A stretch of 64,000 bases of DNA from Bryum argenteum (Eukaryota; Streptophyta; Bryopsida; Bryales; Bryaceae): assembly GCA_037043015.1 (NCBI GenBank), contig CM073323.1, positions 2,914,001 to 2,978,000 of the forward strand. The letters run 5' to 3'. Made by a program: the position numbers and the translations under genes. The notes beneath the pieces were generated by a model that saw nothing but the letters and a program-made list of their open reading frames with translations, searched no databases and had not been told where the DNA came from. Below are positions 31,743 through 42,253 of the stretch, piece by piece. Within the stretch, counting starts at the first letter, position 1, and every line of letters begins with the position of its first letter.

Positions 31743-32679
31743 TTAACCCCTAAAAATCCAGGGGTTTCCTCGACCTCCAGAACCAAAAACTGCCATTTTT
31801 CACCTTCGTTGGAAAATGGGGAAATGGAGAAACTTTTTTTTTCTGGTTTTAGACTTTGAACCGTAAGATCTTGTACCTAACTTGTATACAAAGGACTGGT
31901 CAAAATTTCAACCGTTGGATGTTTGTCATTTGTGAGATCATAACAATCAAAGTTTGACCAACACTTTTTTTTTGCCGCTACGTGAGAGGCATTGTCTAAA
32001 TGGTGCCAAGGGCAACTTGATGATTGTTATTCCAAATATTTTTCCCTCATTTTATTTCATGTAGGTAATCAAGTTGGTTATGCTCATGCAAAATTTTAGA
32101 GACCAATTCCACTTTTTGACCTTAATGTAAAATATTTTATGAAAGAAGGTCTAAAAACAACCATATAGTAAAACAAGCACCACGTATGATATATTTAGTT
32201 TGAGAAAAATCTTGACGGTGAGAAGGTGCATTTATGATAATGTGAATTTCGAAAAAAAAAATCTTGGAAAAAATCCAAAATCTCGAATTTTGGCAATTTT
32301 TGAAAGAAAAAATTGTAAAATTACTAGAAATTGTGAAGATTGTTTTTGAAAGTTTTGGAGGCTGCCCTTGTAAAATTGGTAAACTTTTTGACTTCGGACA
32401 CTTTGGAATTTGAATAGTAATTTGGTAATGAACATATTTCTAAAAAAAATAAAATTAAAAAAAATTATTTCAAACTGCCCGTTTTGGACTTGAAACCTAA
32501 AATTTCTTGGTGAAGGTTATAAAATTAAAATTTGACTTTGAAAATTTTACCACATACACATTACTGTATGGGGAGCACCCAATAAAAATCTTAGGCAAAA
32601 ATATCAATTTAAATGCTTAAAATGAGCTGCCCGAAATCTCAGAAAACCGAATTGGTTTTCCTGGATTTTTAGGGGTTAA
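31743..32679. mobile_element. Non-autonomous inverted-repeat DNA element with TTAA ends
   Basis: Terminal inverted repeats CCCCTAAAAATCCAGG (from 31747) and its complement (to 32675) are perfect over 16 bases. Both are bordered by TTAA (31743-31746, 32676-32679). The internal 0.9 kb has no coding capacity. Parts match 14195-14745 in reverse. Because TTAA is palindromic, a TA or TTAA target site cannot be told apart, so the superfamily is open (piggyBac-like, Tc1-like or other). A diverged third copy may lie at about 3380-3640. Confidence 0.65.
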
Positions 32680-32969
32680 ATCTACATGTGCACTTATGAA
32701 ACTCTTTTGATTTTTGAACTCTTCATGCTTTTTGTGTTTTTTTGTCACTCTTTGTGTTCTTAAGTAGGTACTTCCGTATTTCGTAGTATACAATCATGGA
32801 AACTAATTTTACTGTAATTTTTGCTACCCTTGCAAATCTTGCTACTCCTGGATGCTGTCATATTGTGCTCCTTTTAATCATATTTTATTTGATGTAATTG
32901 CTCGTTAGAAGTATTGTAATTCTCATTTTGTTGCATGAGGTTCAAGTTCTCTCTAAGTAATTTCAATCA

Positions 32970-33890
32970 TTGTGAGTCAGACTTAATTGAAGAGATTCGG
33001 CAATATACTCAAGATGAGGAACAAAGACAACATTGTTCCATTTTCTAAACCTGTTGCTTTCCCTAAGCAAGGAAAGGTAGTTTGCAAAGTCAAGAAAGGT
33101 GCTTTTGACAACATTGATTGTAGTCGGATTGATCAGAAGAAAATGCGATCATGTATTCAAGATGGAAGTGAAAACCTCACAGATTATGAAAAGCTTAGAG
33201 CAAAAAATATCAAGAGAAATTCCATTTTCCTCTCGACACTAGGAATACCAGAAATTGAAAGTATTCAAGAAAAGAAGAAAGCTGGAAAGTCATAGAAGGT
33301 GAGAGGTCATGATGAAGTAGTGCCAAATGTTTTAGACGACCTCTGTTGAAGTTGCAAGAATAAATTAGGAAGTCCTAGTTCACTTTTTTGTCGACAGTGT
33401 GGAAAGAAGCAAGCAGGTCTATAATCTATAGATTGTTCAAAGGAAGATCTCAACAAAGGTTGTGAGAAGTCAATGGAAGTTGAGGATCAAGAGGTTGATG
33501 AAGGCATAGAAGTTCCAGATACTCTCTTGACTTACGAGCCTGTCTTTCACCCAAGACCTGGAAGGTTGCCTACATGCAAACTCCGGCGGAAGAAGTTTCT
33601 AAAAGCACATCATCCAAGGTAGCACGAGAAGTTAAACTTAAACCACAAGGATGTTCATCAGTGGTTTTCAAACATAAATGATGAATTTATAAGTGATTTT
33701 TCCAAGCACCCTTCTATTCGTCATGATCCGAAATTGATGAAGAGACTGACCGAGTTTGTGAAGGCTCGAGAACGTGAGCTTGTGACTTTGTTGTTCATTG
33801 AACAAGGAATTTCTCTGCGTTGGAAAGTCAATGACATTGTACGTTACGCAATAGAGATCAAGCACCATCGAAGGAAGCTCATGTGATGAT
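32970..33890 (+). pseudogene. Relic of an unrecognised zinc-ribbon gene
   Basis: Starting at ATG 32987 the sequence encodes MKRFGNILKMRNKDN, then a motif YEKLRAKNIKRNSIFLSTLG. The latter resembles the YExxRxxNIxxNxxxLxxLG segment common in uncharacterised plant proteins. After a stop at about 33294 a zinc-ribbon-like SCKNKLGSPSSLFCRQCGKK is visible. Later DVHQWFSNINDEFISDFSKH and LTEFVKARERELVTLLFIEQ run to 33885 with several interruptions. A similar ribbon occurs at 49331. It could be the N-terminal part of the recombinase-like locus at 36845-38671; that link is only inference. Confidence 0.4.
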
Positions 33891-34667
33891 CAGGTAAATT
33901 CTTTTAGTGACATTCATCATTTTTTATCTTGTCGAATGAACTTTTGAGCTCTTTGTATTCAGTGAGGTATTGAGCAAGTTTTGTGAAATTTTATATTATA
34001 TTTTTGTTGTTCAAGTAGTATTGAACTAATAAAGTAGTGTTGCTGGAATGTGCAGATTTGCAAATGTCAAAACTTTGCAAGAATTGCGGTTTGAAGGGTT
34101 TTCTTAGTTGCAGTGGAACTTCATTTATAGGTCATTGATCATGTAGTTTTGTGATAGTTTGGTTTGAGAAGACCATTTTGATACAGTTTTTCTAAAATAA
34201 AGTGGTCATTAGATTTTAGTAGTCACACTTGTCCCCATTAGATTTTTCTTTCGGAGTCTCTGTGGGAAATTGAAAATAAATCCATCGGATTCTTTGTACG
34301 CAATTTCTTTGGAAAATGGAATACAATCCCGTTGGATATTTCGTATAGAAATATAGAAATCACCTTTGAGAAATGAACGCACATTTCCCTGCATGACTTT
34401 TTGAGGTTTCTTTTGAGAATTTTCTGTCAAATCACCTGTGTAGGTTTTACCTCTGTCACTTTTCCCTTCGACAACAAATTTCCCTGTGTTTTGAAAAATG
34501 AGGCTATCCAAATAGGATATATCATCTAAAATTGCCTACAGGAAAAGCAAAAAATGTTCCATGTGATGCATGAGTAGAGTGCATGTCATTTCGTATTCCA
34601 TGTCATACAATTGATTTGAATCAAGCTAGGAAGTAATGAGCATTCTGATTTCCCGCTCACCAAGACC

Positions 34668-34709
34668 GTACTTAAGTGATAACCATGGAACCATTTTACT
34701 TTGTGGCCT
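34668..34709. repeat. 42-bp direct repeat, left copy
   Basis: A 42-bp segment starting GTACTTAAGTGATAACC and ending TTTGTGGCCT recurs at 36532-36573 with one mismatch. The flanks on both sides differ, so the two copies bracket a 1.8-kb block. Confidence 0.85.
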
Positions 34710-35460
34710 TGTGAGCCTAAATCTCGGTGACCCGGTTTTTAAGCCACAAGTTTGGCCGTGGGGGTGGGTGCAAGTAAAACGACCTTCCAAGCAATGGACA
34801 CCAAACTTCATACATACATGCAATTTCTAATTTGGATTCACAAGGAGACACAACCATTCACTCAAGTCTCCATTTAATGCAAAACAAGTAGCTCCAGCAG
34901 TGAATTGAGTCCGCCAAGCCTCCCTAGGAGGTTCAAATAACCCTCATTTGACCACCCAGGGCCTAGGGCTCAATTATGGGCACAAAATGACCAAAAGGAA
35001 CACTTAAGGCCTCTAAAACACATATGGACTAAGAGGTCCAGCACACAATTTAGGGTTGAAAAGGGGTTGCAAACCACATCAAAGCACCTTCTACCTCAAG
35101 CCTAAGCACCCAATCAACATATGAGTGCTAACAATCAACTAAACATGCAATTCTCCACCACTACACAATTTTAGGGTTAATTGGAGAATTTTGGGCAGCG
35201 CTTCCGTGCGGTTCCCTCACACGAATTCAAATCGTGACACAAGACAATCAAACCAGCATACACAAGCAAGAAAACACACATTCATACATGAAACTATAAC
35301 ACAACATCACCAAATCAAGCTGCAACCAAACATGTTTTTGGGCAACAAATTGCCATTTTCCAAAGCATTCATGCATCTAACCCCACTAGGGTCGTTGCAC
35401 ACACAATCTAGCTACTCAAGATTGTCACAATCACATCAAAGAAGGATGAAATGGGGCTTC

Positions 35461-36000
35461 CCTCAATCTGCCGCCACCAGTAAGGTCCCTTCGGTAGAAC
35501 GACAATTTCTCCCTCGTCCTTGCTCCAATGGGGGCGAGCTTGGTCCCGTTAGAAAGAAAACTCAACAATGATCCTGGATCTCTAAGGCACGCCTCCCAAT
35601 TCCTTGCCAATCGTGAGATCTCGTCCTTCAAAGCCGACCTTTCAACTCTGCCGTCACCAGTAAGGGTACTTGGGTAGAATTGCGATTTCTCCCTCGTCCT
35701 TGCTCCAATGAGGGCAAACTTGGTCTTGTTGGAAAGAAAACTCGACAACGCTCTTAGATCTCTAAGGCACGCCTCCCAATTCTTCGTCAATCGTGAGATC
35801 TCGTCCTTCAAAGTCGGCCCCCCAACTCTGCCGTCACCAGTAAGGGTACTTTGGTAGAATCGCGATTTCTTCCTCGTCCTTGCTCCAATGAGGGCAAGCT
35901 TGGTCTTGTTGGAAAGAAAACTCGACAACGCTCCTAGATCTCTAAGGCAAGCCTCCCAATTCTTCGTCAATCGTGAGATCTCGTCCTTCAAAGTCGGCAG
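35461..36000. repeat. 180-bp tandem repeat, three copies
   Basis: Copies at 35461-35640, 35641-35820 and 35821-36000 are in exact 180-bp register (for example CACCAGTAAGG at the same place in each). They differ at roughly 10 percent of sites. The minus strand stays open across all three and would give a 60-residue repeat (RNWEACLRD, ARTREKS, LTGDGR). Length divisibility by three may be chance. No homologous sequence lies right outside the array. Confidence 0.9.
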
Positions 36001-36531
36001 TCACTCCCAAATTGAAAACTCCAACCCTTCTATCTTCTCCTCCAACCTACCCACACTCACACCCACATGCAACGAATCCACACATCCTACTTGCAAGTTT
36101 TTTTGTGTTAGACCACCCAACTCTATTTTGCATAGTTACAACCTAAGAAAACTTTCACACACACACACACACCCTCTTCCCCCACACATGGGAGAGAGAG
36201 AGACACACACTCTCTCTCCAACCCTAGCCCAACGGTAGGGAGAAAACCAACTCCACTACATCCATCCAACATTTCATCCACCGGTCTTCTAACCCCTTTT
36301 CCACTTTCTAACTTTTTAGAACTAAAACCATTGAGGATTTTGATTCTAACAAGTCCGGATTAGCGAGATAGGACTCCAAGACTTTCTACTATATGCCGAG
36401 GTTTGAGCCTAAAAGGGTAAAACATAAGAATAAGCATTATATAACGCGCATAAATAATCAAAACCTTGCGGGAAGGGTTTTTCCGCCGAGGTGAACTATC
36501 TCAAGGGTTTACAGGCCTGCCACCGAGTTCT

Positions 36532-36573
36532 GTACTTAAGTGGTAACCATGGAACCATTTTACTTTGTGGCCT
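36532..36573. repeat. 42-bp direct repeat, right copy
   Basis: Partner of 34668-34709 (one A/G difference). The enclosed block holds the 180-bp array and GAGA/CACA-rich sequence at 36150-36230. Confidence 0.85.
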
Positions 36574-36844
36574 GCCGGATCATCGCCTTCCCAAGGATTT
36601 TGTAGAGTATGCCTATCGTATGCATTTATTAATGTGATGTTGCTGTGATATTGAAAGATGCTACCAACTTGTGTTTGCTCTTTGTAGTAGGTTGGGATGC
36701 TTGCCAAATGCGCATGCTTGGATGTTGTTGAATGTATATTAGCATGCTTTAATATTTATTTGTTATATATTTGTTTAATTTTATAGGCATCTTGATGTAT
36801 TTGTTAGTATTCAAGAAGTTGACTTACATTTGCTTATCTTTGAG

Positions 36845-38671
36845 TGCAGATGTGAATAAAAAACCAACTGATTCAAAAATCAGAGAGAGTTCCAAAGTCC
36901 ATTCAGCGAGTTCCAAAGATCATGTTGGTCGTAGGTTTCGTCAAATTGATCCCAAGGATAGAAAACACATGAAGATAGGTAGTGAAAGGAAGTCTAGACA
37001 CACAAAGATTTGGCCACTTAACGCTTTTGATGAGTGGCCTTCAAATGATTTGGTATCAAAAAATTTGTATGAAGAACCTAACATTGAACCACTTGTGAGG
37101 ATGTTGGAGGACTTCTTTTTGGAGTTAACAAAAAAAGATGGCATGCTTTATCCACCACAATGCGAGGTCATGCGAGCTCGCCAAGAGCAACGGAGTAGGG
37201 AGACTATGGAGCCTATTTTGATCCCTTTCAACATAATGAAAGACCCTAGGTTCACTACTGTACTAGATGCTAGCACTCAAAGTGTGATTCACTCAAGTAA
37301 GTATGGACTTGGCAGAGAAGTAAAAAGGCCAGACATCCTCAATAGGGAGGAAGAAGCTCTAATGTTACAATCAGATGGAGCAAGTTTGAAGCATCCCAAG
37401 GGTATAAACAATTGTTTTGTTTACCTTGCGTGCCGGAATTTGTTTGTTACAATAGAGGCAAAACAGAATTAAGGACTCTCTTCTACAACAAGTTTGAATT
37501 AAGGATTGATCAGCAAGGCAAAGAATATTTGTGGTAAGGATCTAAATGCCATTATATGTTGAAAGAAATGTCAAGTATCTCAATAACTTTGAATTCATTG
37601 AACCCGTTGACTATTTCTTTTAGTTAAGCCTAGTTGATTAACAATTTGGTTCAATTGATTGCAGATTCATGTCTCGCATTGCAAAGAACGTCAAGATTGA
37701 TATCAAGCATTGCTCGTATGAATCATTGAGGAAGCCGATTGATTGTTTTTGCCCTGATTTAGTCACCACTTTCAAGACCATGGTTAGCCAGTGGCCTATT
37801 TTTACTGAAGAAGTGCTTCATGTGAAGTTCAAAGGTGAACCACAACCACTTTTTTTGCAACCCAATTTGAGGTATAAATCAAAGGATGTGGTTTGGTTTT
37901 ATAAGAAGCGAGTTGGAAAAAATCTTTTGGCTAACGTTACCCGCACACTCATTGAAAACACTCCCGGTATCATAATTGGTTCTAGAAGGTTTTCTAATAA
38001 AAGTGCTTGAAGAACTGGGATTACAAGGATGGAAGAAAGTTTGGTTCCACTCCAAAAGGGCATGCTAACTACTGGTCACCAAGATCCAAAATCGTTTAGG
38101 CAATATAATGCTCTTCCAAAGCAAATCGATAATAAAGTCATCCAAAAGATTATCTCCGGTACCAGTGCAATCAGCAATGATGGAAAGCCTCTTCTCTATT
38201 CTAAATTGTTAGATATTGAAAAGAAAAAGTACGAATTTGAACAGGTGTGTTCTTATTTTATGTTTTTTTTTTTTGTTGAATATTAATGATGTTTTTCTTA
38301 AGTTTTTTGTCATTTACATTGATTTTATGTTGGTATGTTTTCATGTTTGTATGGATGGCAGATTGCAAGGGAGCAAAATTAACATCAAATTTGAAGCAGG
38401 CACTGGAATGGACATCAGATTCGAAGGAGCAGAGTATGCCTTCTCCCCCAAGGCCCCAACCCAATCACTTGATCAATGTTGCATAGTTCTTGAAGATGTG
38501 AAGAAAAGTAATATTTCTGTTGAGGATATGAAGCAAAGAGCCAAGATGGTTGGAGAAGGTTCAATGCAAAAATATTCTTTTGCTAATGTGTCAAGTTGCC
38601 AAATATTTATCTTTGGTAGTATTGATGGTGTTGAAATTGCAGGCATTATGAAGAAACTTTTAGACAAGTGA
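36845..38671 (+). pseudogene. Crypton-like tyrosine recombinase gene relic
   Basis: A first exon opens after GAGTGCAG (about 36850). It encodes a basic N-terminal part, then RARQEQRSRE, ILIPFNIMKDPRFTTVLDAS and VKRPDILNREEEALML. After a frameshift near 37450 a motif R-G-K-T-E-L-R-T-L appears, placed like the first catalytic Arg of DUF3504/Crypton recombinases. A donor (GTAAGG, about 37520) and acceptor (GATTTGCAG, about 37663) lead to FMSRIAKNVKIDIKH, PLFLQPNLRYKSKDVVWFYK and then FSNKSA, TGA at 38008-38010, RTGITRMEESL, TGHQDPKSFRQY. The last block parallels the H/KxxR, H and Tyr boxes. The TGA stands where CGA would give the catalytic Arg. More exons follow to 38671. Family assignment is inference from motifs. 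Confidence 0.5.
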
Positions 38672-38679
38672 TCCAAATT

Positions 38680-38959
38680 GAGAAATTTGATTGTAGTTCT
38701 TTACTTACAATTTTAGATTACATTTTTTAGCCAGTTCGGAAACTTTGAACCACCATTTTCGAGAATACATTACCTCCTATCGAGGCCTTTACCATTGGAA
38801 TTTTCTTCATGACATTGAAATTTACATTTCATTTTTTTCCATGGTATAGGAAAATAAAGAAAATGGAGTGATTGTACACTACATTATCAGTATGGGATGG
38901 CGTAGGTCGTCAAGAAATCCACCATGAGATATGTTCTGCCCATTAAACTCGTCGGTAGA

Positions 38960-38993
<34 letters not shown>

Positions 38994-39559
38994 TGGGTAG
39001 TTCGATAAATAAAAAATAAAAAAATTACCTCACATGGAAATTTCCTGTGAGATATCCTCACCCGGGAATTCCTGCGGGAGGTCACCTCCCAAAAATAAAT
39101 TCTAGTTGGTAGGGCCTCTTGTAAATGGAGGAACCGTCCAAGTGAATGGCGTCAAAGCATCAGCGGGCCTTACGTCTCAATATATAAATATCTCAATATA
39201 TAAAATTGGTCCCATTTTTTTGACACCGAATTTGGAAAGAACAATCTGCCCAAACATATGCCCCATAAGGACAAATATAAAATTTTGAAGCATTTAGGAG
39301 CATTCATGCAGACAATTACATTAATTTTCAAATAAATTTTTTTTTAAAAAGATCCATCCAAGTTAAAAAAAAAGTAAATCATAAAAGTATTCACTCACGT
39401 GCAAAGTGCACGTCACCACGGCTCCATAAAATGCTCCATATGAGAAGCAACAAGTCAACAACTTGCACTACTTACAAGGCTCTAGTCCGTCTAGAGGAAT
39501 AACAACTTCACAGACTCCTGTACTGCCGCCACCATCTAGTATCATAACTTGTTCCGCTC
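38680..39559. other. AT-rich spacer
   Basis: Contains A/T low-complexity runs (AAAAATAAAAA repeats at 38960-39025). No gene is supported. Confidence 0.4.
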
Positions 39560-39647
39560 TCAAATTTCTTGATCAAATAATCGATAAAGTTGCTCTTGAA
39601 TTGCTGTTCTTAAACTCGATGATTCAGCCGGAAGAAACCAATCTTCA

Positions 39648-39694
<47 letters not shown>

Positions 39695-41845
39695 ATGAAT
39701 GGAAGATTGAAGAGCTTGCTTACAACGCCGAGATCATCCCATTTTCCGTCCATTTTACTTAAATTCAAGCTCCTAGGTGCGCATTCGACAACCTTGGAAA
39801 TGTAGCATAGCAAAAAGAGTCCACAATCCGATCATTATCTTGCAATGGTATCTGATATGACAATGCTAGTTGTTGTCAACAAATAATCGCCCGAATAAGT
39901 TACAAGTAAAATATAAACTAAGAGGACGTACAAGGTATCAAGCTCAACAAAAAATAAGTTCAAATCAAAATGCTCTTTTGCTTACCTAACTCAGAGAGAG
40001 CTTCTTACACAACAATTATCTACATGAGAATTTTTCTCAATATAAAGAATATAGCCAAAATGGTCCAAACTCCAAACTAATATACGATATTTACCGGGAC
40101 TTTTTTACAAGGAATGTTGACAGCTTTCAAGCTTAGCATAGAAGGATTGCAATCAACAGCCTCTTTTTGAATCTCTTCTTGAATATTGTGATTCCACTCG
40201 GCGACTAGGTAACTGCCAATGGATATACAATCATTATTATATTGAATAAATGATAGGTAGATGTAACAAACTCATACAAAAAATAATTCCCTTACGGAGA
40301 TCAGTGGAAAATTGCCCTATGAACTTACTACATCTTGGGAACATCTTGGGAAGCAAAGATGGGCACGTTCACTTACAAATGAATGCAACGTTCGAAAGTC
40401 TAACCTTTTAAGCAATCGGGAAACCTGTTGGCTATCGCGACCGTGGGTCATAGAATCAAGATGGATGATCCATTGTTCACTTTTTCCCCCTTGTCGGCGC
40501 CAGGGAAGCTGATAATTGAAAGACTCCAATGCATCCTGTAACCGGCTTGCACGAAACACATATGACATTGATAAAGGTGATAGACAACAACATTCCAAAC
40601 AAACTTTGATTGCTTACTTGTCATGGATAGGTACGAAAAGGTATTCATTTTCAAATATTTTAACTCTTTTTTCCACTTTCGTAATTTGGAAAATCTTGCA
40701 CCCCCCTCCTTTTTCTAAAGAACCAAATCAGATTTATCAAAACCTAGAATTACAAACAAATCATGTAATAAAACCTTGTTTTTAATTAACTAAGCCTATT
40801 CAATTGTTTAATAATACTAAAGAAGGCCACAAACAAAGGACTTACAAAATACAAATTTCAAATTCCCTCTAACTACATCAACCCCTTGTTTCTAAGTTTC
40901 CGCATACCTCGGCACTAACTACTTTACTAAGCTTCTTATAAAAGAAACTATTGAAGAAGTAAAAGCGTTCTTTTTCATCAAAGTCAAGGAAGTCCGGTCT
41001 CTGAATGTACCTAAACAAACAACAGAATTTCTCAAAACTCAACCTTGACCCTCATATTCATGTGTACACTTGACTATAGCAATCATGATAAAACAAGAGA
41101 CCATTTAGCTTGCCATGTTCAGTTAAAGGAACTATGAAGTGAAAAACAGCACAGGCGAGTGTAACTTCTAAGCTCTACAATATTAATACAATGTAGCTAG
41201 GACATGCAAACGATTCTCAGTTGTGATGGTGTAGTTAGTAAAAGACTTACTTGATGTAGAAGTCTATGATAGTATCATTGAGGAACTCCATTGGCTCAAG
41301 CCGTTGCAATTCTGCTGGTAGTATCTCCACTGCCTCTGGATCTGACCTGATTATTTTAACGTATTCTTGTCAGAAATAAGCCACTTATATTCAAAAGTCA
41401 GTGAAATCAAGCATACTTAAAGGAAACAATAACTCTTATATAGCATGAACCCCTTTGCACATTAGGTATGAGTTCTGGTACTTTGAAGGATAAGCAATGC
41501 TTACCCCTCAAGACTTGGAAAAAGACAAATGCAAAGCAATCCGATGTGAGAATCAAAACTGTGGGAAAATAAAATCCTTACCAAATTAAAGCATTCCTTA
41601 CACACCCTCTTCTCACCAGCTTAGTCGTCTATAAAATGAGATGGAGCTAAAAAATGTTGCTTTTCAAAAATGCATTAGTAAAACTTGCCACCCAAGAACA
41701 TGTACCTCTTTTACAAGTCAACATCAAAACGTGCAACAACTACGAACTATGAAATGTAGAAATATGCTTATTCCATGTTGTTGATCTTCAACCTGATTTT
41801 TTGTTGACGAAAAATTTTTACAACTACATGAAGTTTCTTAGCATC
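39560..41845 (-). pseudogene. ULP2-type SUMO protease, C-terminal catalytic exons
   Basis: Seven exon-like blocks in order on the minus strand form a C48 cysteine protease. 41251-41346: SDPEAVEILPAELQRLEPME then FLNDTIIDFYI. 40908-41010: YIQRPDFLDFDEKERFYFFN then SFFYKKL. 40618-40694: FSKLRKWKK and, shifted, FENEYLFVPIHDK. 40405-40545: GYRMHWSLSIISFPG (catalytic His) and, shifted, WIIHLDSMTHGRDS (catalytic Asp). 40095-40212: YLVAEWNHNIQEE. 39725-39851: DCGLFLLCYISKVVE (catalytic Cys), out of frame with its exon start. 39560-39642: WFLPAESSSLRTAIQEQLYR. GT-AG borders fit. Frameshifts sit in A-rich, G-rich and GATCGG contexts. Such enzymes remove SUMO in the nucleus. The gene is also split by a retrotransposon at 41845, so it is dead or, less likely, misassembled. 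Confidence 0.8.
39649..39693. repeat. Poly(A)/poly(T) tract in an intron
   Basis: About 45 consecutive A on the plus strand. On the minus strand it is a giant pyrimidine tract directly before the acceptor of the last ULP2-like exon. It is therefore intronic and not a retroposon tail. Confidence 0.75.
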
Positions 41846-41953
41846 TGTCACGGACATGCCATACTGGGTATTATCCACACCCCATGAGTTTACCGTGATC
41901 AGCCCTACTTCTCGAAGATTTCCTAGATTCCGTATATTTTGCAAGTTCAAGTT

Positions 41954-42146
41954 TTCTGGAAGGTTCTAGAACCTTCCACTAGTTTCCGAAAGCTTCCTCA
42001 AGCTTCCGTATAGCTCTAGTAGTTTCCGGAAGCTTCCACAAGCTTCCAGATAGTTCTAGTAGTTTCCGGAAGGTTCTCTAAGCTTCCGGAAGGTTCCATA
42101 AGGATCCAATTGTTTCCGGAAGGTTCCATAAACTTCCGGAAGGTTC
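41954..42146 (+). promoter_or_regulatory. Phased heat-shock-element array in the 5' LTR
   Basis: Heat-shock factors bind inverted GAA units at 5-bp spacing. Here a perfect five-unit element TTCnnGAAnnTTCnnGAAnnTTC lies at 41954-41976. Perfect three-unit elements lie at 42024, 42064, 42084, 42114 and 42134. All start on the same 5-bp lattice across 193 bp. Additional paired units at 42164, 42189 and 42224 continue toward a TATA box (TATATATAAAG, 42243-42253). The arrangement is that of a strong HSF-responsive promoter. Confidence 0.8.
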
Positions 42147-42242
42147 CGCTTGACCTTCCTAGATTCCGGAAGCTCCCACGAGTCTCCGGAAGGTTCCATA
42201 GGAGCTTCTAGGACCTTACTCCGGAAGTTTCTTCTAGCCTAG

Positions 42243-42253
42243 TATATATAAAG
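42243..42253 (+). promoter_or_regulatory. TATA box of the chromovirus LTR
   Basis: TATATATAAAG about 100 bp after the heat-shock-element array. Transcription would start near 42275 in the R region. Confidence 0.7.

Noticed and set aside
31743-32679. piggyBac element
   Set aside because: TTAA is palindromic and the element is non-coding, so the superfamily cannot be decided from this copy.
35431-35991. 186-residue minus-strand protein with 60-residue repeats
   Set aside because: The 180-bp unit is divisible by three, so an open frame persists across copies; no signal of a gene was seen. Kept as a repeat only.
39463-39762. Poly(A) run read as a retroposon tail or Lys-rich protein
   Set aside because: It lies in an intron of the minus-strand ULP2-like gene, as a long pyrimidine tract before an acceptor.
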